From Citrus sinensis (Eukaryota; Streptophyta; Magnoliopsida; Sapindales; Rutaceae): a stretch of DNA of 64,000 bases. The DNA lies in the NCBI RefSeq assembly GCF_022201045.2, contig NC_068557.1, positions 23,661,501 through 23,725,500 on the forward strand, written 5' to 3'. The notes beneath the pieces are model-generated. The model worked only from the letters and a program-made list of their open reading frames with translations. It was not told the origin of the DNA and ran no database searches. Position numbers and translations under genes: made by a program. Positions within the stretch are counted from its first letter, which is position 1, and every line of letters starts with the position of its first letter. This document shows positions 1-11,714 of this stretch, piece by piece.

Positions 1-169
1 AGCTGGTAATTTTGGTTTTCCTTATATAACTTCATATGAAAATTGAAAAAGACTGCCTGAATTCTGAAAATTTTCATATCGCTTATTAAGAAAAAGATAG
101 TAGGGCATATGGATAACTACTTTTTATCATTGTGGTTAAGATTCTAAAATGCAACATTTTTGTTTTCAG

Positions 170-3100
170 CTCATTGATGTTGGATTCTTTGTCTGCTTTG
201 ATTCATTTCTGTCATTGTTAACCATTATGCCAACAAGAATACTGTTGACTCTTTGGAGGCTTCTACATACCAGGTTAGTTACATTGTTCATATAGATATA
301 AATATCATTTTTTTCTAATTTAAATCTGAATGCTACATCTTAGTCAACACGTCATTAGTTTAGCATAATTGCATTTATATATTTTTATCTTTCCAGTGTC
401 TTCTGAAATGGCTGAATAAGGAAATTCTGTGCTATTATTGTAAATATTTGGAAATGGTCACACAGTCCAGTGAACATTTTCTTTGAGACAAGACTTCCAG
501 TTTGGATCCTTTGGATAAAGATTTTGCATATAAGAGTCGATCATTAGAGATGTTTCTAGATTTGATTTTCATGTTGTTGTTGTGGGGTCCTGATTGCTAA
601 TTTTTAGTTCTGAAGTATATAGAAAAATATAATTGGTCGTATATTCTGTTTTTACAGAATATTTTGGCTGTCTAATCTAACCTTGTGTTTTATGCTAAAA
701 TATTTACAGAATAACCTAACCATGCTTGTGGCAGGCAGTTCATTAGGCCTTCTGCAGCTGAGCTTTGTGATTTTGCTTGCTTTGTGGTGCTGGCTTGTGC
801 AGTCACCCTCTTGGAAGGAACAGGTGTAGTAAGAATTGTTGCTCTGTCCATATTCTGATGCTCTTCTGTTTTTGTTTATTTGTTTATTTTGTTTCCCTTG
901 GCACACATTAAATTAACTTGCATGACACTTGGCCCTGCCATTAGTCTGTTTTTATTTGCTCAACCATCGGTTTTAATTTTCCGTATATTTAGTTGATTAA
1001 ACTTCAAGAAGATAAATTTTCTCTTCTATGTATTCTCGGATTTATCTGTCTCTTCTCGTTCAAAAATTACAAAGCAGAGGAATTAAGAAGAGTTGACATA
1101 TTAAAGTAAACAACAATTGAAATCAGTTTTTTCTCCTATGAATTCTCCAATTTATCTGTCTCTTCTAGTTCAGAAGTTATAAAGCAGGGGAATTAAGAGA
1201 GTTCTTGACATATTTAAGTAAACAGCAATTAAGGGTTTAAGTTTAAAACTATTTGAACCATTCACCACCATTAATCCAGTTAATGCAATAGGGGCTCAAA
1301 GTCAAGTTGAAAAAAGTTTGTTTATTTTTATTATCTACTTTGCTAAAGTTCAAGTGTTGTTATATAATTTACTCTATTAGACATGTCTACTAAAATCAAA
1401 AGTCATAACTGTTTCAGATGCATAATTATGGCATCCACCAACTAGTTTAACCCGGATGTTAATAGTACGATCTTCTGTGCAAATTCTTAATGTTTCTTTT
1501 TGTTCCTGCAGATATCAGCTTAATCTATCACATGATTCGTGGCCAAGGAACTATTAAACTTTATGTGGTGTACAATGTATTGGAGGTGAGAGAATTAATT
1601 TAATGAACTTTGCATTTTCTTGTCTATTGAATATGAAAATTTTTGGTTGAAAACAATCTATTCCTTAACTGAAAATCTTCAATCAGATAAATTGTTTTTA
1701 ATAATTCATGGCCAAATGGTGAAAATATATATATGAGCAAGAGATTGTGGTTTCATAATTGATAGTATATTTGCCTTATATATATTTTTTCCTTTCGTCT
1801 GAAATATTGTTGTCTGCTAGAATAAAAAAGTGCTAGAATAAAAAAGTGCACAAACTTATATAAGAAAAGAAAAGAAAGATTCTGGTCGTATATTATGTTC
1901 TAAGGAGATTGAAATTAACATGAAAGAGTGACATATAATAGTGTTGACGCCAAGAGTTTCAGCAACCTCGAGAGATGATTAATTTCTTTGAGAATTTAAT
2001 TAACTTACTTTGGGAAGGGGGTTCATAAGAAGTTTTGCCGTTATTTTGATTAGGAGCAATAAAAAAAGAAACTAAAATTTGCCTGATTAATTTTCTTATC
2101 CGAGTGAGAAAAAGAGGGGAACAGGGAGAGATGGCTTTGATGTTAATGTTATTGGAAGGTTTGTAGCCGTGGCAAGATCAAGGAGTGCTTACCATGGTTT
2201 GATTTGGAAGAATTAATTAATAGTTGTACAGCTCATAATCTATGATAAACCATGCATTGACGTTATTCTATCATATTCTGTGGGTCAGCTGATTTCATCT
2301 CTAATTATTTTGCTGAAAGTTGTGAAATGAAATTTTTTCCCCCTACTCTTTTCAGATATTTGATAAACTATGCCAAAGCTTTGGAGGAGATGTATTGCAA
2401 ACACTGTTTAATTCTGCTGAAGGGCTTGCAAATTGTACAGAAGAAAACATGAGATTCTGGATTTGGAGATTCATTTCTGACCAAGCATTAGCAATGGCCG
2501 CTACAAATATCCTTATTGTTTCGACTTTTTTCCTTATGCTGCATGCAAATTTTATTATCCCTGTTGGCTCCTTGACACTTCTTACTTGTTCATTCTTTCA
2601 TTTTATTAGCTCAGGCAATTACTTTATCAACTTGTATTGTTGCTCACAATAATGCCCTGCTGGCTTTGCTGGTATCCAACAATTTTGCCGAGATAAAAAG
2701 TAATGTATTCAAACGATTTAGCAAGGACAACATTCACAGTCTGGTGTATGCTGGTAAGTTTACCTCTTTGCATTTGTTCTTGGACCTTTCTACATCACTG
2801 ATGATTTTGTTATGTGTTCTGTTGTGTATCTATTGCTTATGGTATTGTCCTATGGATTTTGGTGGTTTACATGGTTTCCTCTGAAGTTTTGTTGTGCACT
2901 GCTTATGAACAGATTCAATTGAGAGATTCCACATTTCGGCGTTTCTGTTATTCGTTTTAGCTCAAAACATTCTGGAGGCTGAGGGTCCTTGGTTTGAAAG
3001 TTTCCTTTTTGTAAGTTCACCCGAAAATATCTAGCCACTCTATACTTTTAAGGGGAAAGTTGCAGTCTTTGTTTGGTTTTCTTATATGTTTTTATGTGTA

Positions 3101-3881
3101 CTCTACAGAATGCTCTCTTGGTTTTTGTATGTGAAATGTTAATAGACATCATAAAGCATTCATTCCTTGCCAAATTCAATGACATAAAGCCCATTGCATA
3201 CTCTGAATTTCTGGAGGACCTATGCAAGCAGGTATGTGCTATATTGTTATCACCATTTGTCTATTTCTTAATTTGATATTTCCTTTGGATACTTAGTTTA
3301 TGTCAAAGAAACCTTTTATTTTTCTCGCAGACTTTGAATATGCAAACTGAGAATGGGAAGAAGAACCTCACATTTGTTCCTTTGGCTCCAGCTTGTGTTG
3401 TAAGCACCAATGACTGTTCAATAATATATATAGAGTGAGCTTCCAGTCAGGGAATACTGACCATAATAAAGTCAAGAATAAGTTAAAAGACAAAGAAAAA
3501 CAAAATTTCAATATACTGATGAAATACACTGCATTGAAATCTGTATTATTTTAACTCATTTCTAACTTTAATATGGTTAGGAAACATGGATCCTTGATTG
3601 GAATATTATTATTATTATTATTGGTTTGTTGTTTTTAGAAGTAAATATATATTGTTCTTTTTCTTGGATTTTAGGTTATCCGAGTGTTGACTCCAGTTTT
3701 TGCTGCTCGCCTTCCCTGCACTCCTCTTCCATGGAGGCTGTTCTGGATTCTTCTTTTGTCTGCCATGACTTATGTCATGCTTGCCAGTCTCAAGGTGATG
3801 ATTGGCATGGGTCTACAGAGACATGCCACTTGGTATGTCAAAAGGTGCCAGAAGAGAAAACACCACCTTCATTTCGATTAA
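170..3881 (+). CDS. POD1: TAPT1 / POLLEN DEFECTIVE IN GUIDANCE 1 (POD1) family membrane protein, 5' end outside window
   Basis: Nine exons encode the last 360 residues: 170-273, 735-823, 1512-1585, 2356-2506, 2586-2753, 2913-3010, 3109-3231, 3331-3399, 3675-3881. All phases agree. The product is a multi-pass protein of the TAPT1 family; conserved stretches include FFVCFDSFLSLLTIMP in the first visible exon and GMGLQRHATWYV near the C-terminus. Arabidopsis POD1 is an ER protein needed for micropylar pollen-tube guidance and embryo patterning (known of the family). The N-terminus and promoter lie upstream of base 1, and bases 1-169 are intron. The fourth intron (2507-2585) is not GT-AG but matches the U12 AT-AC class and is required to keep the family sequence HSFILLAQ in frame. 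The 3'UTR probably ends near 4200. Confidence 0.93.
2507..2585 (+). other. U12-type AT-AC intron in the TAPT1/POD1 gene
   Basis: The 79-bp intron begins ATATCCTTAT, the U12 5' splice-site consensus, and ends TTAC. GCTCCTTGAC at 2567-2576 matches the U12 branch site (TTCCTTRAC), with the probable branch A at 2575, ten bases before the end. No AG occurs where a GT-AG intron would have to end. Splicing here joins ACA-A to TT-GTT and restores the conserved HSFILLAQAITL segment. Confidence 0.85.
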
Positions 3882-4249
3882 CTTGTGAAGAGTTTGCTGC
3901 AAACGTATAGCTCAGTTTGCTCAATGGCCAGAGTCTTGCACAGAAACTATACATGATTTATAGAGAAACCTATTTGGTATGCCATATTGGATGATCAGCA
4001 GTGGCCATAAAACTAGGGCTGCCTGTATATTCCGATTGCTCAATTTCACTTTTACTTCCTCCAATTTTGATACAGAGAACATTTCCTTCAATGCCACATA
4101 GTGTATACAAAGAGTATCAAGGAAAATTTCTGATAGACAGTTGAATATGTTTGAAGCCTAGATATGAGAAAGAGCTAGCTGCTGTAATGCCTTCTTTTTC
4201 TGCTGGTTTACTCCATTAAAATCCACATTCATCTGGGTTTCAGATCAAA

Positions 4250-5789
4250 TCCACTGAGAAGCACTAGAGTCTGATCCATTAATCGGCGCTCGTTGATGGG
4301 TTGATCGTTTTTTTTTTTTTTTAATATTAATAATGAATACTAAACAAAAATGTTGCAAATAATAATAATAATAATCATCATCAAACTGATTAACAGCTTT
4401 GTAGAGAAGCTTGCCAATTTCAAACATATTGCACAAGTAAAGAAGTAAGATTTGAAAGGACGAAAGAAGCCGTAATTTCTGATTAGACAATTAAGCTGTA
4501 AAGACGATGGAGGAAACGCTTTGCAACAGCTAAATAAGAAAAATTGAAAAGACAGGAAAAAGCCAATTACTAGATTTCAGTTAAGGATGACATGCCATGA
4601 ATCCCCCAATCTTTTTATGCTATTCACATTTTTTAAAAAATTTATTATTATTATTATTTTGGGGAATGCTATTCACACACTGAGTGAATCCAGGTGTTCC
4701 CATTTAAAAAAAAAAAAAAAACTTTACACCGCCACCAGAAGGCAAAAGGCAAATGCTATCCCTGCTTCAAAATTCAAACAAAGCTGCAAAGCTGTTTTCC
4801 TGCCATCAGACAAAAAGGATTGTTTAGACATTTACTGGCCTTGATTAGCGGTATGCCTTTTTGAGGCTCTTGATTCGCTATATTAAAAAGAAGACGATAG
4901 TGGAGAAATTTGAGGCTTGAGGCCAAAGAAAAAAACCCACCATCTCCATCGGTCAAACCTTGCAAATTGTGTATCTGTATATGAAAATGAAATCTTTTTG
5001 TGTTGCTAATCACTGAAATAGTTTGTCAAGTTAACTAATTATTAGCTATTAAAGATTTTTATTAATTTAGAGATAAATTAAATATTTAGATTTTTTCAGC
5101 GTACACAAAAAATATTATGTATAAGAGAAGAAAATTTTAATAGGACCAATATGTCAGACAATCATAATTATAACTTATTTTTTTAATCTTAAAAATGTAC
5201 AGGATAGTGGAGAAAAAAAATTCATTCTCAAATTAAACAGTTTTCTACAGAACATTATCACATGTATATTTATCACATACATCTTTCAAGCATGATGATG
5301 ATATGAGAGTGTGGAGAGAATAGTTTCGAAGATGAAGTAATAACTTTAAAAGAACATATATGATAATGGTTCATTAGACATTTGTGACAATGTGTCAATT
5401 GTTCGATAATCATATATGTGCAATGTGTCAATAGACGTGTATACTATTTAATTATACCTACTTAAAATGTTCCTCTTAGTAAAGATCTTTTTTCATATAT
5501 ATCCTTTATAAAAGTATTTTATGCTAATACTTTTCATTGTAATATTATCATTTTATCACCTTTTTTTTTTATTAATCACTTTACCACTAAAATTTTGTGA
5601 CAATTACTTTTTTCCACTTAATATTTCAACTTTTATCATTTTACCACAAACTATTACAGTCAATAGAATTCTTAATAGAAATTATAGTAAAAGTCTATTC
5701 ACCTTAAATTACGCAAGTGTAATTTAACCCTCTAAATTGAAAAAAAATATATAAATTAATTACGTACAAAGAAATAATACTTTTATCAA

Positions 5790-5828
<39 letters not shown>

Positions 5829-6258
5829 TAATTAATAAGATTGTAAATATTATACCTTGTGTGAAATTCATAAAATACTGAATATACTGAAATTCTTAAA
5901 ATACTACTTCGACATCAATAATTTATTAATAGAGTTAACAATCAGGTGGTAAAATAACATATTCATAATACCTTAAAATAATTAATCACTTGCTTCAAGT
6001 AAATTCTGATTCAATACTGATAATATTATGTAAAAGCAAAACAACTATTGAAGATTCAATCAGCAGCATATAATGATTACATATGCATGGTTGACCATTC
6101 CTTTATGAACCCACAAGAAAATCTTATGGCCTCCACGCCCCCAACTTGCAATCTTGCATTATTATCGGTCAAAAAAATATATTAAAATTAATAATTATTG
6201 TAGATTTTTTTACCTCAGCGGGATTTTTTTTTTAATCATAAAACAGGAAAAAAGGATA
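4250..6258. other. Intergenic, no gene seen
   Basis: AT-rich spacer between the POD1 3' end and the first MITE. It holds simple-sequence stretches, including an (AT)n run at about 5795-5825 and poly-A/T tracts at 4309-4323 and 4706-4720. The short open frames are low-complexity and resemble no protein I know. Confidence 0.7.
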
Positions 6259-6267
6259 AAAATTATA

Positions 6268-6712
6268 GGGTTAATTTTGTCCTGCCCCCAAATGTTTCAA
6301 CATTTTTCGCCACGCACCCATATGTTTCGAAAATACTCACCCCACACTCAAATCCGTTATTTTGACCGTTTATTCTAACTGTCAAAGGGAAAATTTAGAA
6401 ATTCATATCCTAAATATTATTTGATGATGATAAATTAAATTTATTTGATAATTTAATTGATGGAATTATTATTAATTACCTTTAAATAAAATTTTTTAAT
6501 GTAAACATTAATTATTAAATTAACATTTTATCTCATTTTATTTTTCTCTAATTCAAGATAAGGGGTATTTCGGATATTTACTTAAATTTCAAATAGTTCC
6601 GTTAAACATAACGGTCAAATTAACGGAATTAGGTGTGAAGTGAGTATTTTCGAAACATATAGGTGCGTGGCAAAAAATATTGAAACATTTAGGGGCAGGA
6701 CAAAATTAACCC
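6268..6712. mobile_element. Mutator-type MITE, 9-bp TSD
   Basis: A 445-bp non-autonomous element. Inverted repeats of roughly 100 bp start GGGTTAATTTTGTCCTGCCC on the left, and the right end is the near-exact reverse complement. It is flanked by a perfect 9-bp duplication AAAATTATA (6259-6267 and 6713-6721), the length produced by Mutator-superfamily transposases. No coding capacity. Confidence 0.9.
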
Positions 6713-7022
6713 AAAATTATATGTATTAACCTTCCCGCCTACAGTAGAACACTGGACTCGATTGGACACTTCTCCTATTATAAAGTGCAACTTCACTGCT
6801 TTAATTAAAAATTTTCTCTTTCCATTTTGATCTATTAATTTTATATGAATCATAATTATACATTCCTAATCTCTTAAATCTTACCATAATATTCATGCTT
6901 CTCTTTATTTCCACAATTCACAAACAACCCCACTTGCAAATTTCTTCCTCTTCTTCCATTCTTAGTCTTTTGCATTGATATTCGTGGAAATACAAACAAC
7001 CCCATCAGAAAACCAATTACAA

Positions 7023-8328
7023 ATGGTACGAATTCCTATTAATTTCTCTCAAATTATATATATATGTTTGCATTTTGCAATGAGATTTTTCGAATGACTT
7101 TCGATTTGATTGAATTTGATCAGTTTCAAGTTGTGCAATTTGATCAACTATTATAAAATTTGATATGGAAGTTTTGTTTTTGTTGTCGTTGTTGTCTCAT
7201 GTTGGGCAGGTGGGATGCAGATTGATAATCAAGAAGGAGAAGGCAAGTGATTGGCTCACAACGCTGCTGAAAAGCCAATTCTTTGGTCCATGTATGGACC
7301 ATCTGGAACTGAAGAAGAATGAGAAGAACGTGTTCTGTATGGACTGCAATATTGGATTCTGTAGGAATTGTGAGGACAATCACAGCCGCCACCGCCGCCT
7401 TCAGATCTGCAAATACGTTTACCAAGACGTCGTTCGTTTCCAAGACATGCAGAAACATCTTGACTGCTCCAAAATTCAGGTATCTTTATTAATTATTCAT
7501 TCATTTAGTTACTAAACCGTCTTGAATTAATTACGCTTTAATGCTCTGTTTTCCGGCTGTTTTTGGCTATAATTTTGCGTATACGATATTTTGCCAATTG
7601 GTTCAGAATCTGTGAAGTTTATCGATAGATTCATAGATTTTGCTCCCTTTTCTAGTTTTTCCAATTTGAAATTTATTGAATGATTTTAATTTTACAATCT
7701 CTACTGCTACTTCTGTATCCTATTTTAATTTTTTTTCCCCCTTTTTGGGGTGAGTATTGAGTTGGGCTAATTGATCTCAGAGTTTTGGTTCTATGGTTTT
7801 CCTTTTTTTCTTTTTTTCTTTCTTTTTTTTTTGATTTTGTAGACATATAAAATCAATGGTGAAAAAGCTGTGCATTTGAATCCTCGGCCTCAGTTGAAAG
7901 ATGCAAAGCCATCAACAAAATCAAAGACTGGCGGTTCTTGTGAAGCTTGCGGAAGATACATTCAAGAGTTGCCGAATCGCTTCTGCTCCATTGCATGCAA
8001 GGTTTCATTTATTTCACTACTTTCTTGATTAGTAGTACTAATATTCATGTGTGTGTGTGTGCGTTAATTGTATTGTTGATATCATCATTTTCAGCTCTGT
8101 GTTGTTCCACTGAGCCCCAAAGACCAAATCCAGAATGGCATTAATATCACATTCCCAGTTGAGAAAATCTGGAATCAAGAATCAAGCACAAGCGAGAAGG
8201 AATCGTCCCTGACGCAGAACGATGCGGCGTCCGACGATAATCGATCCGGCGAGAATCCGGGGTTGAGGCCAAGAACAAATATAAGCAAAAGAAAAGGCAT
8301 CCCCCGCAGAGCTCATCTCATCAGTTAA
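7023..8328 (+). CDS. PLATZ transcription factor
   Basis: Four exons: 7023-7025, 7210-7479, 7843-8001, 8095-8328; 221 aa. PLATZ proteins are plant-specific zinc-binding nuclear proteins that bind A/T-rich DNA and usually repress transcription. The first zinc site is visible as CMDH, eleven residues, CMDC, then FCRNC and a His pair (HSRH) in exon 2. The second is CEAC-x11-CSIAC in exon 3. The C-terminal tail is Ser/Asp-rich and ends in a basic RKGIPRRAHLIS. I start at an ATG that is itself a whole coding exon (ATG|GTACGA), giving M-VGCRLIIKKEK, the usual family start. Without that intron an in-frame ATG at 7165 would add 15 hydrophobic residues, which is less likely. Confidence 0.92.
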
Positions 8329-8399
8329 ACATGAAAATTTCCCCCTCAAATTCTTTTTACATCCATTACATTTTGGTTTCTGGCTCCGCACGACTCAGA

Positions 8400-9710
8400 T
8401 TAGAAAAAACCAATATCAGAACCACATCTACAATAATCTAGAAGAAAGAAAAGTGATGTATCTAAGTAATAATGTGATCGCTATTAATGCTTGGAGCATT
8501 CATTTTTTGTACAGTAAAAGAGAAGATCTTGGTATGATGATTTTGTTTATCTTTTGATGGAATTTTGTTATCATTTGTTGAATTAATCAAATACTGGTAC
8601 CCATCATATATAATAAAACTTTAATGTATTTTCTTTAATTGTGGGATTTGATTGATTACGTATTGGGATGGGGGCCATATTCTTGATGGGAATGTTTCGC
8701 AATGCGTTAACATGGGGTTTGGTAAAATTGATTTGTAATTTTGCTTTAATTTTCTAATCCGTTGGCCGTCAAAAGCTTTGATAGATTTGTCGCAATCTCT
8801 GTTCAATTCATGTGGCGTCAAAACTTGTTGGTCGTTCAATTTTTTTGGGCCCTCATTCTCCTTACATTATGGCATAATTGTATTGTTTAAGTCTGTTTTT
8901 TTATGGGAATGTGGCAGACAAAAAGAGCCACCAAAAGATGGTGAGCAAATAGGAAATTTATGTGCATGTTACACATGGTCTTGGATTACCATCCACACTT
9001 CTTTTCTTTTTCTGCTTATTCTTATGCTCGAGGCATAAAATCCATAACTCTATGCTGCCTGACATTTTGAAACTTTTTTTTTTTTTTAAATTTTTTAGTG
9101 CATGCCCTAGATGAAAGAGATGATGCAGTAATTTTAATGGATGAAAGAGATGATACAATAATTTTTAAGGGCGTGGTCGAGTGACTTTCAATATGTTTTT
9201 CTTATAAAAATGAATCTACTCTAATTCATTACAATCATGAAACACATTGTCGATAGCTTTGAATTTCTTTCGTATATGTGAATGATGAAGATATTTAGAC
9301 TAAATTAATTGATTTAAATGGATAAAAATTTTAGATAATTTTGATTATGAAAAAGAGTTGGAGATCATGTTCCCTTCCCCCGCTTTTAAGTTCATACTAC
9401 CAGGAAAACACGGAAAGCTATCTAAATTTGTATCCATTGGGGGTCGGTGCGTGTGCGGCTTTGTGTTTTCCAAAATTTGCTTTTGGACTTTTGTTTTCTT
9501 AATTAGGTTTCAAACTATAAACTAACAAGAGTGGAAGCTGGCTACTCCCATTTGCCATTGTGTATATATATATATATATATATATGAAATTCAATCTTAA
9601 TTCCTGTCTTATATTCAAGTTCGGAACCCGATAAAATTTTCATAGATTATTAATTTAGAAGAAATGAAATAGTATTAAACCTTTAGAGTTGATTCAACTT
9701 TGAAATTTCT
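8400..9710. other. Intergenic, no gene seen
   Basis: PLATZ 3'UTR followed by spacer. An (AT)n run lies at about 9563-9585. No open frame with recognisable protein content. Confidence 0.65.
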
Positions 9711-9719
9711 TTTAAATTT

Positions 9720-10366
9720 GGGTAAAAGTTCGTTTAGTCCCTATATTTTGAAGTTAGTGCCCGTTTAGTCCCTATATTTTTAAAAATACCTCAAACCATC
9801 CCTACCATTAAATTATTGACACTTTTGTCATTATCTTTTGTTCCTTTTAACTTATTTTTATAATATTGCCCTATTATAATAATTTTTTAGACATTATTAA
9901 AAAGAAAAAAATAACCCTATTATAATAATTTTTTTAGACATTATTAAAAAGAAAAAAATAAATTACCAGTTTAACAACAAAAAATAAAATAAAATAATAT
10001 AATATATATTAATTTTTGTGGAACACACTCTTGAGTTAAAATATTAATTTTTCTAAAAAATTTAATAATTTAATTTTTTACGATATTAATTTTTTAGACA
10101 TACGTGAGCTTCCACAAAAATTAATATATACATTTTTTGTTTTTATTTTATTTTTGAGTTTAATTTGATAATTTAATTTTTTATTAATATCCAAAAAAGA
10201 AACACTATTGTAAAAATGTAATATTGTAAAAGTAAGTTAAAAATAAAAAAAAATAATGGCATAAGTGTCAATATTTAGTAGCAGGGACGTTTTGAGGTGT
10301 TTTTAAAAATACAGGGACTAAATGGACACTAACCTCATAATATAGGGACTAAACAAGTTTTTACCC
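9720..10366. mobile_element. Mutator-type MITE, 9-bp TSD
   Basis: A 647-bp element. The left end begins GGGTAAAAGTTCGTTTAGTC and the right end mirrors it (ACTAAACAAGTTTTTACCC); the inverted repeats extend over about 120 bp. The flanking duplication TTTAAATTT (9711-9719 and 10367-10375) is exact and 9 bp long. The interior is AT-rich and non-coding, with an internal direct repeat of a 'TTATAATAATTTTTTAGACA' unit near 9873 and 9915. Confidence 0.88.
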
Positions 10367-10603
10367 TTTAAATTTCTATGCTTTGTTAGGTGATCCACAA
10401 TGTGAACTAGTCCCTAAACAATTTTATTTAACTGACCTCTACGTTCGAATTTTGAAAAATAGTAAGGACCTAAAAAAAATTAATTTAGAGCTAATCCCCT
10501 ACTATTTTTTTTGTTCTGACCACTCCTATTTTTTATGAAAAATCACGTGAATTTGACAAGAAATATTTAAGGATCTGTTTGTAATTGTTATAGTTTAACT
10601 TAA

Positions 10604-11385
10604 GGAAAATGCTTAACTTCGGGAAGACTGAGAGAATCCTGAGAGGAACGGCAGTTTGTGCTGCCGTTTCGCGCGTGTTCTCTTGGCCCCACCCCCACTT
10701 TACTTTAAGCATTTCCTCTTTTGTTTTTTATATTATTTTATCCGTCTTTTGTTTTTTTCTTCTTTTATCTTCTTCTTCTTCTTCTCTTTTTTCTTTCTCA
10801 CTCTTTTGCAATTGCTTCATTACTTCTCTCCATCGTCAATTTCATCTTCACCAACAACATCATCATCACAATTATCTTCTTCTTCCTCCTATCAATTTTG
10901 TTTCTTCTTCTTCTTCAACATCAAAATTTGGTTTCATCTTCTATCTTGTATAATTAAAAGCTAAGCACCCCTTTGACTTGGAATAAAAAAAAATCGAAAT
11001 CAATACAGGTGTTGTTCTTCATTTTTTTTGGGTTTTTCAGAACAAAAAAAATAGGGAAAACACACTTGGAATAATGGAGAGATCCGGACGAAGTGACAAA
11101 CCGGACTGGTGGTGTTTGTCGTGACGAGCTGAAGAAAAAGAGGTGGCTGTCGGTAACGATGCCGTTGACGAGAGAGAGTGCCGATGATGCCGATGAAATT
11201 GAGGGGAGGAAGAAGATACGAGAGTTTCTGGTGCTAGAGAGATGAGTTGACTGCCGCAAACGTTAAGTTGAAAAGAAAAGAGAAAGTAACGTGGGGGTGA
11301 GGCCAAGAGAACACGTGCGAAATGGCAACATAAACTGCCGTTTCTCTCAGGTTCTCTCAGCCTTCCCGACGTTTAGCACTACTCC
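10604..11385. mobile_element. hAT-like non-autonomous element, 8-bp TSD
   Basis: A 782-bp element with inverted ends of about 100 bp. The left end reads GGAAAATGCTTAACTTCGGG and the reverse complement of the right end reads GGAGTAGTGCTAAACGTCGG; the match then continues through GAGAGAA..CTGAGAG and GTTCTCTTGGCC. It is flanked by an exact 8-bp duplication TAACTTAA (10596-10603 and 11386-11393). The interior is a long pyrimidine-rich stretch (TTC repeats), which produces the long spurious open frames here. Confidence 0.8.
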
Positions 11386-11714
11386 TAACTTAATTTGACA
11401 AGACACCGTCACAAAAAATAACAAGTAAAATAAGAACTAGATCCATTTGTATTTTGACTAATATAATTACTACGAGAGTTTATACTACTGATTCCATTTC
11501 ACAACAATAGATCTCAAGAATACACAGAATGAGCTCCTAAATAAAATTAAAAATTAAACATTTGAAATTCTGATTTTTCATTTTTGGTGGTAAATTACAA
11601 GAATTCCACTAATTATATGAAGGTATTTTACAGTCACACTCATAAAATATTAGAGCCACCACCATACATCGACCAAATAAACAGATTGAGATAAGGAGAG
11701 TGACCCGCATATAT

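Noticed and set aside
2521-2652. Open reading through 2507-2585 into MLHANFIIPVGSLTLLTC
   Set aside because: It breaks the conserved family sequence; the U12 splice restores it.
7165-7209. ATG 7165 as PLATZ start
   Set aside because: Adds hydrophobic residues absent from the family; the segment ends in a good acceptor (GGGCAG) at the expected position.
10609-10964. Three overlapping open frames of 78-114 codons
   Set aside because: They come from the pyrimidine-rich interior of the hAT-like element; low-complexity Phe/Leu/Ser runs, no domain.
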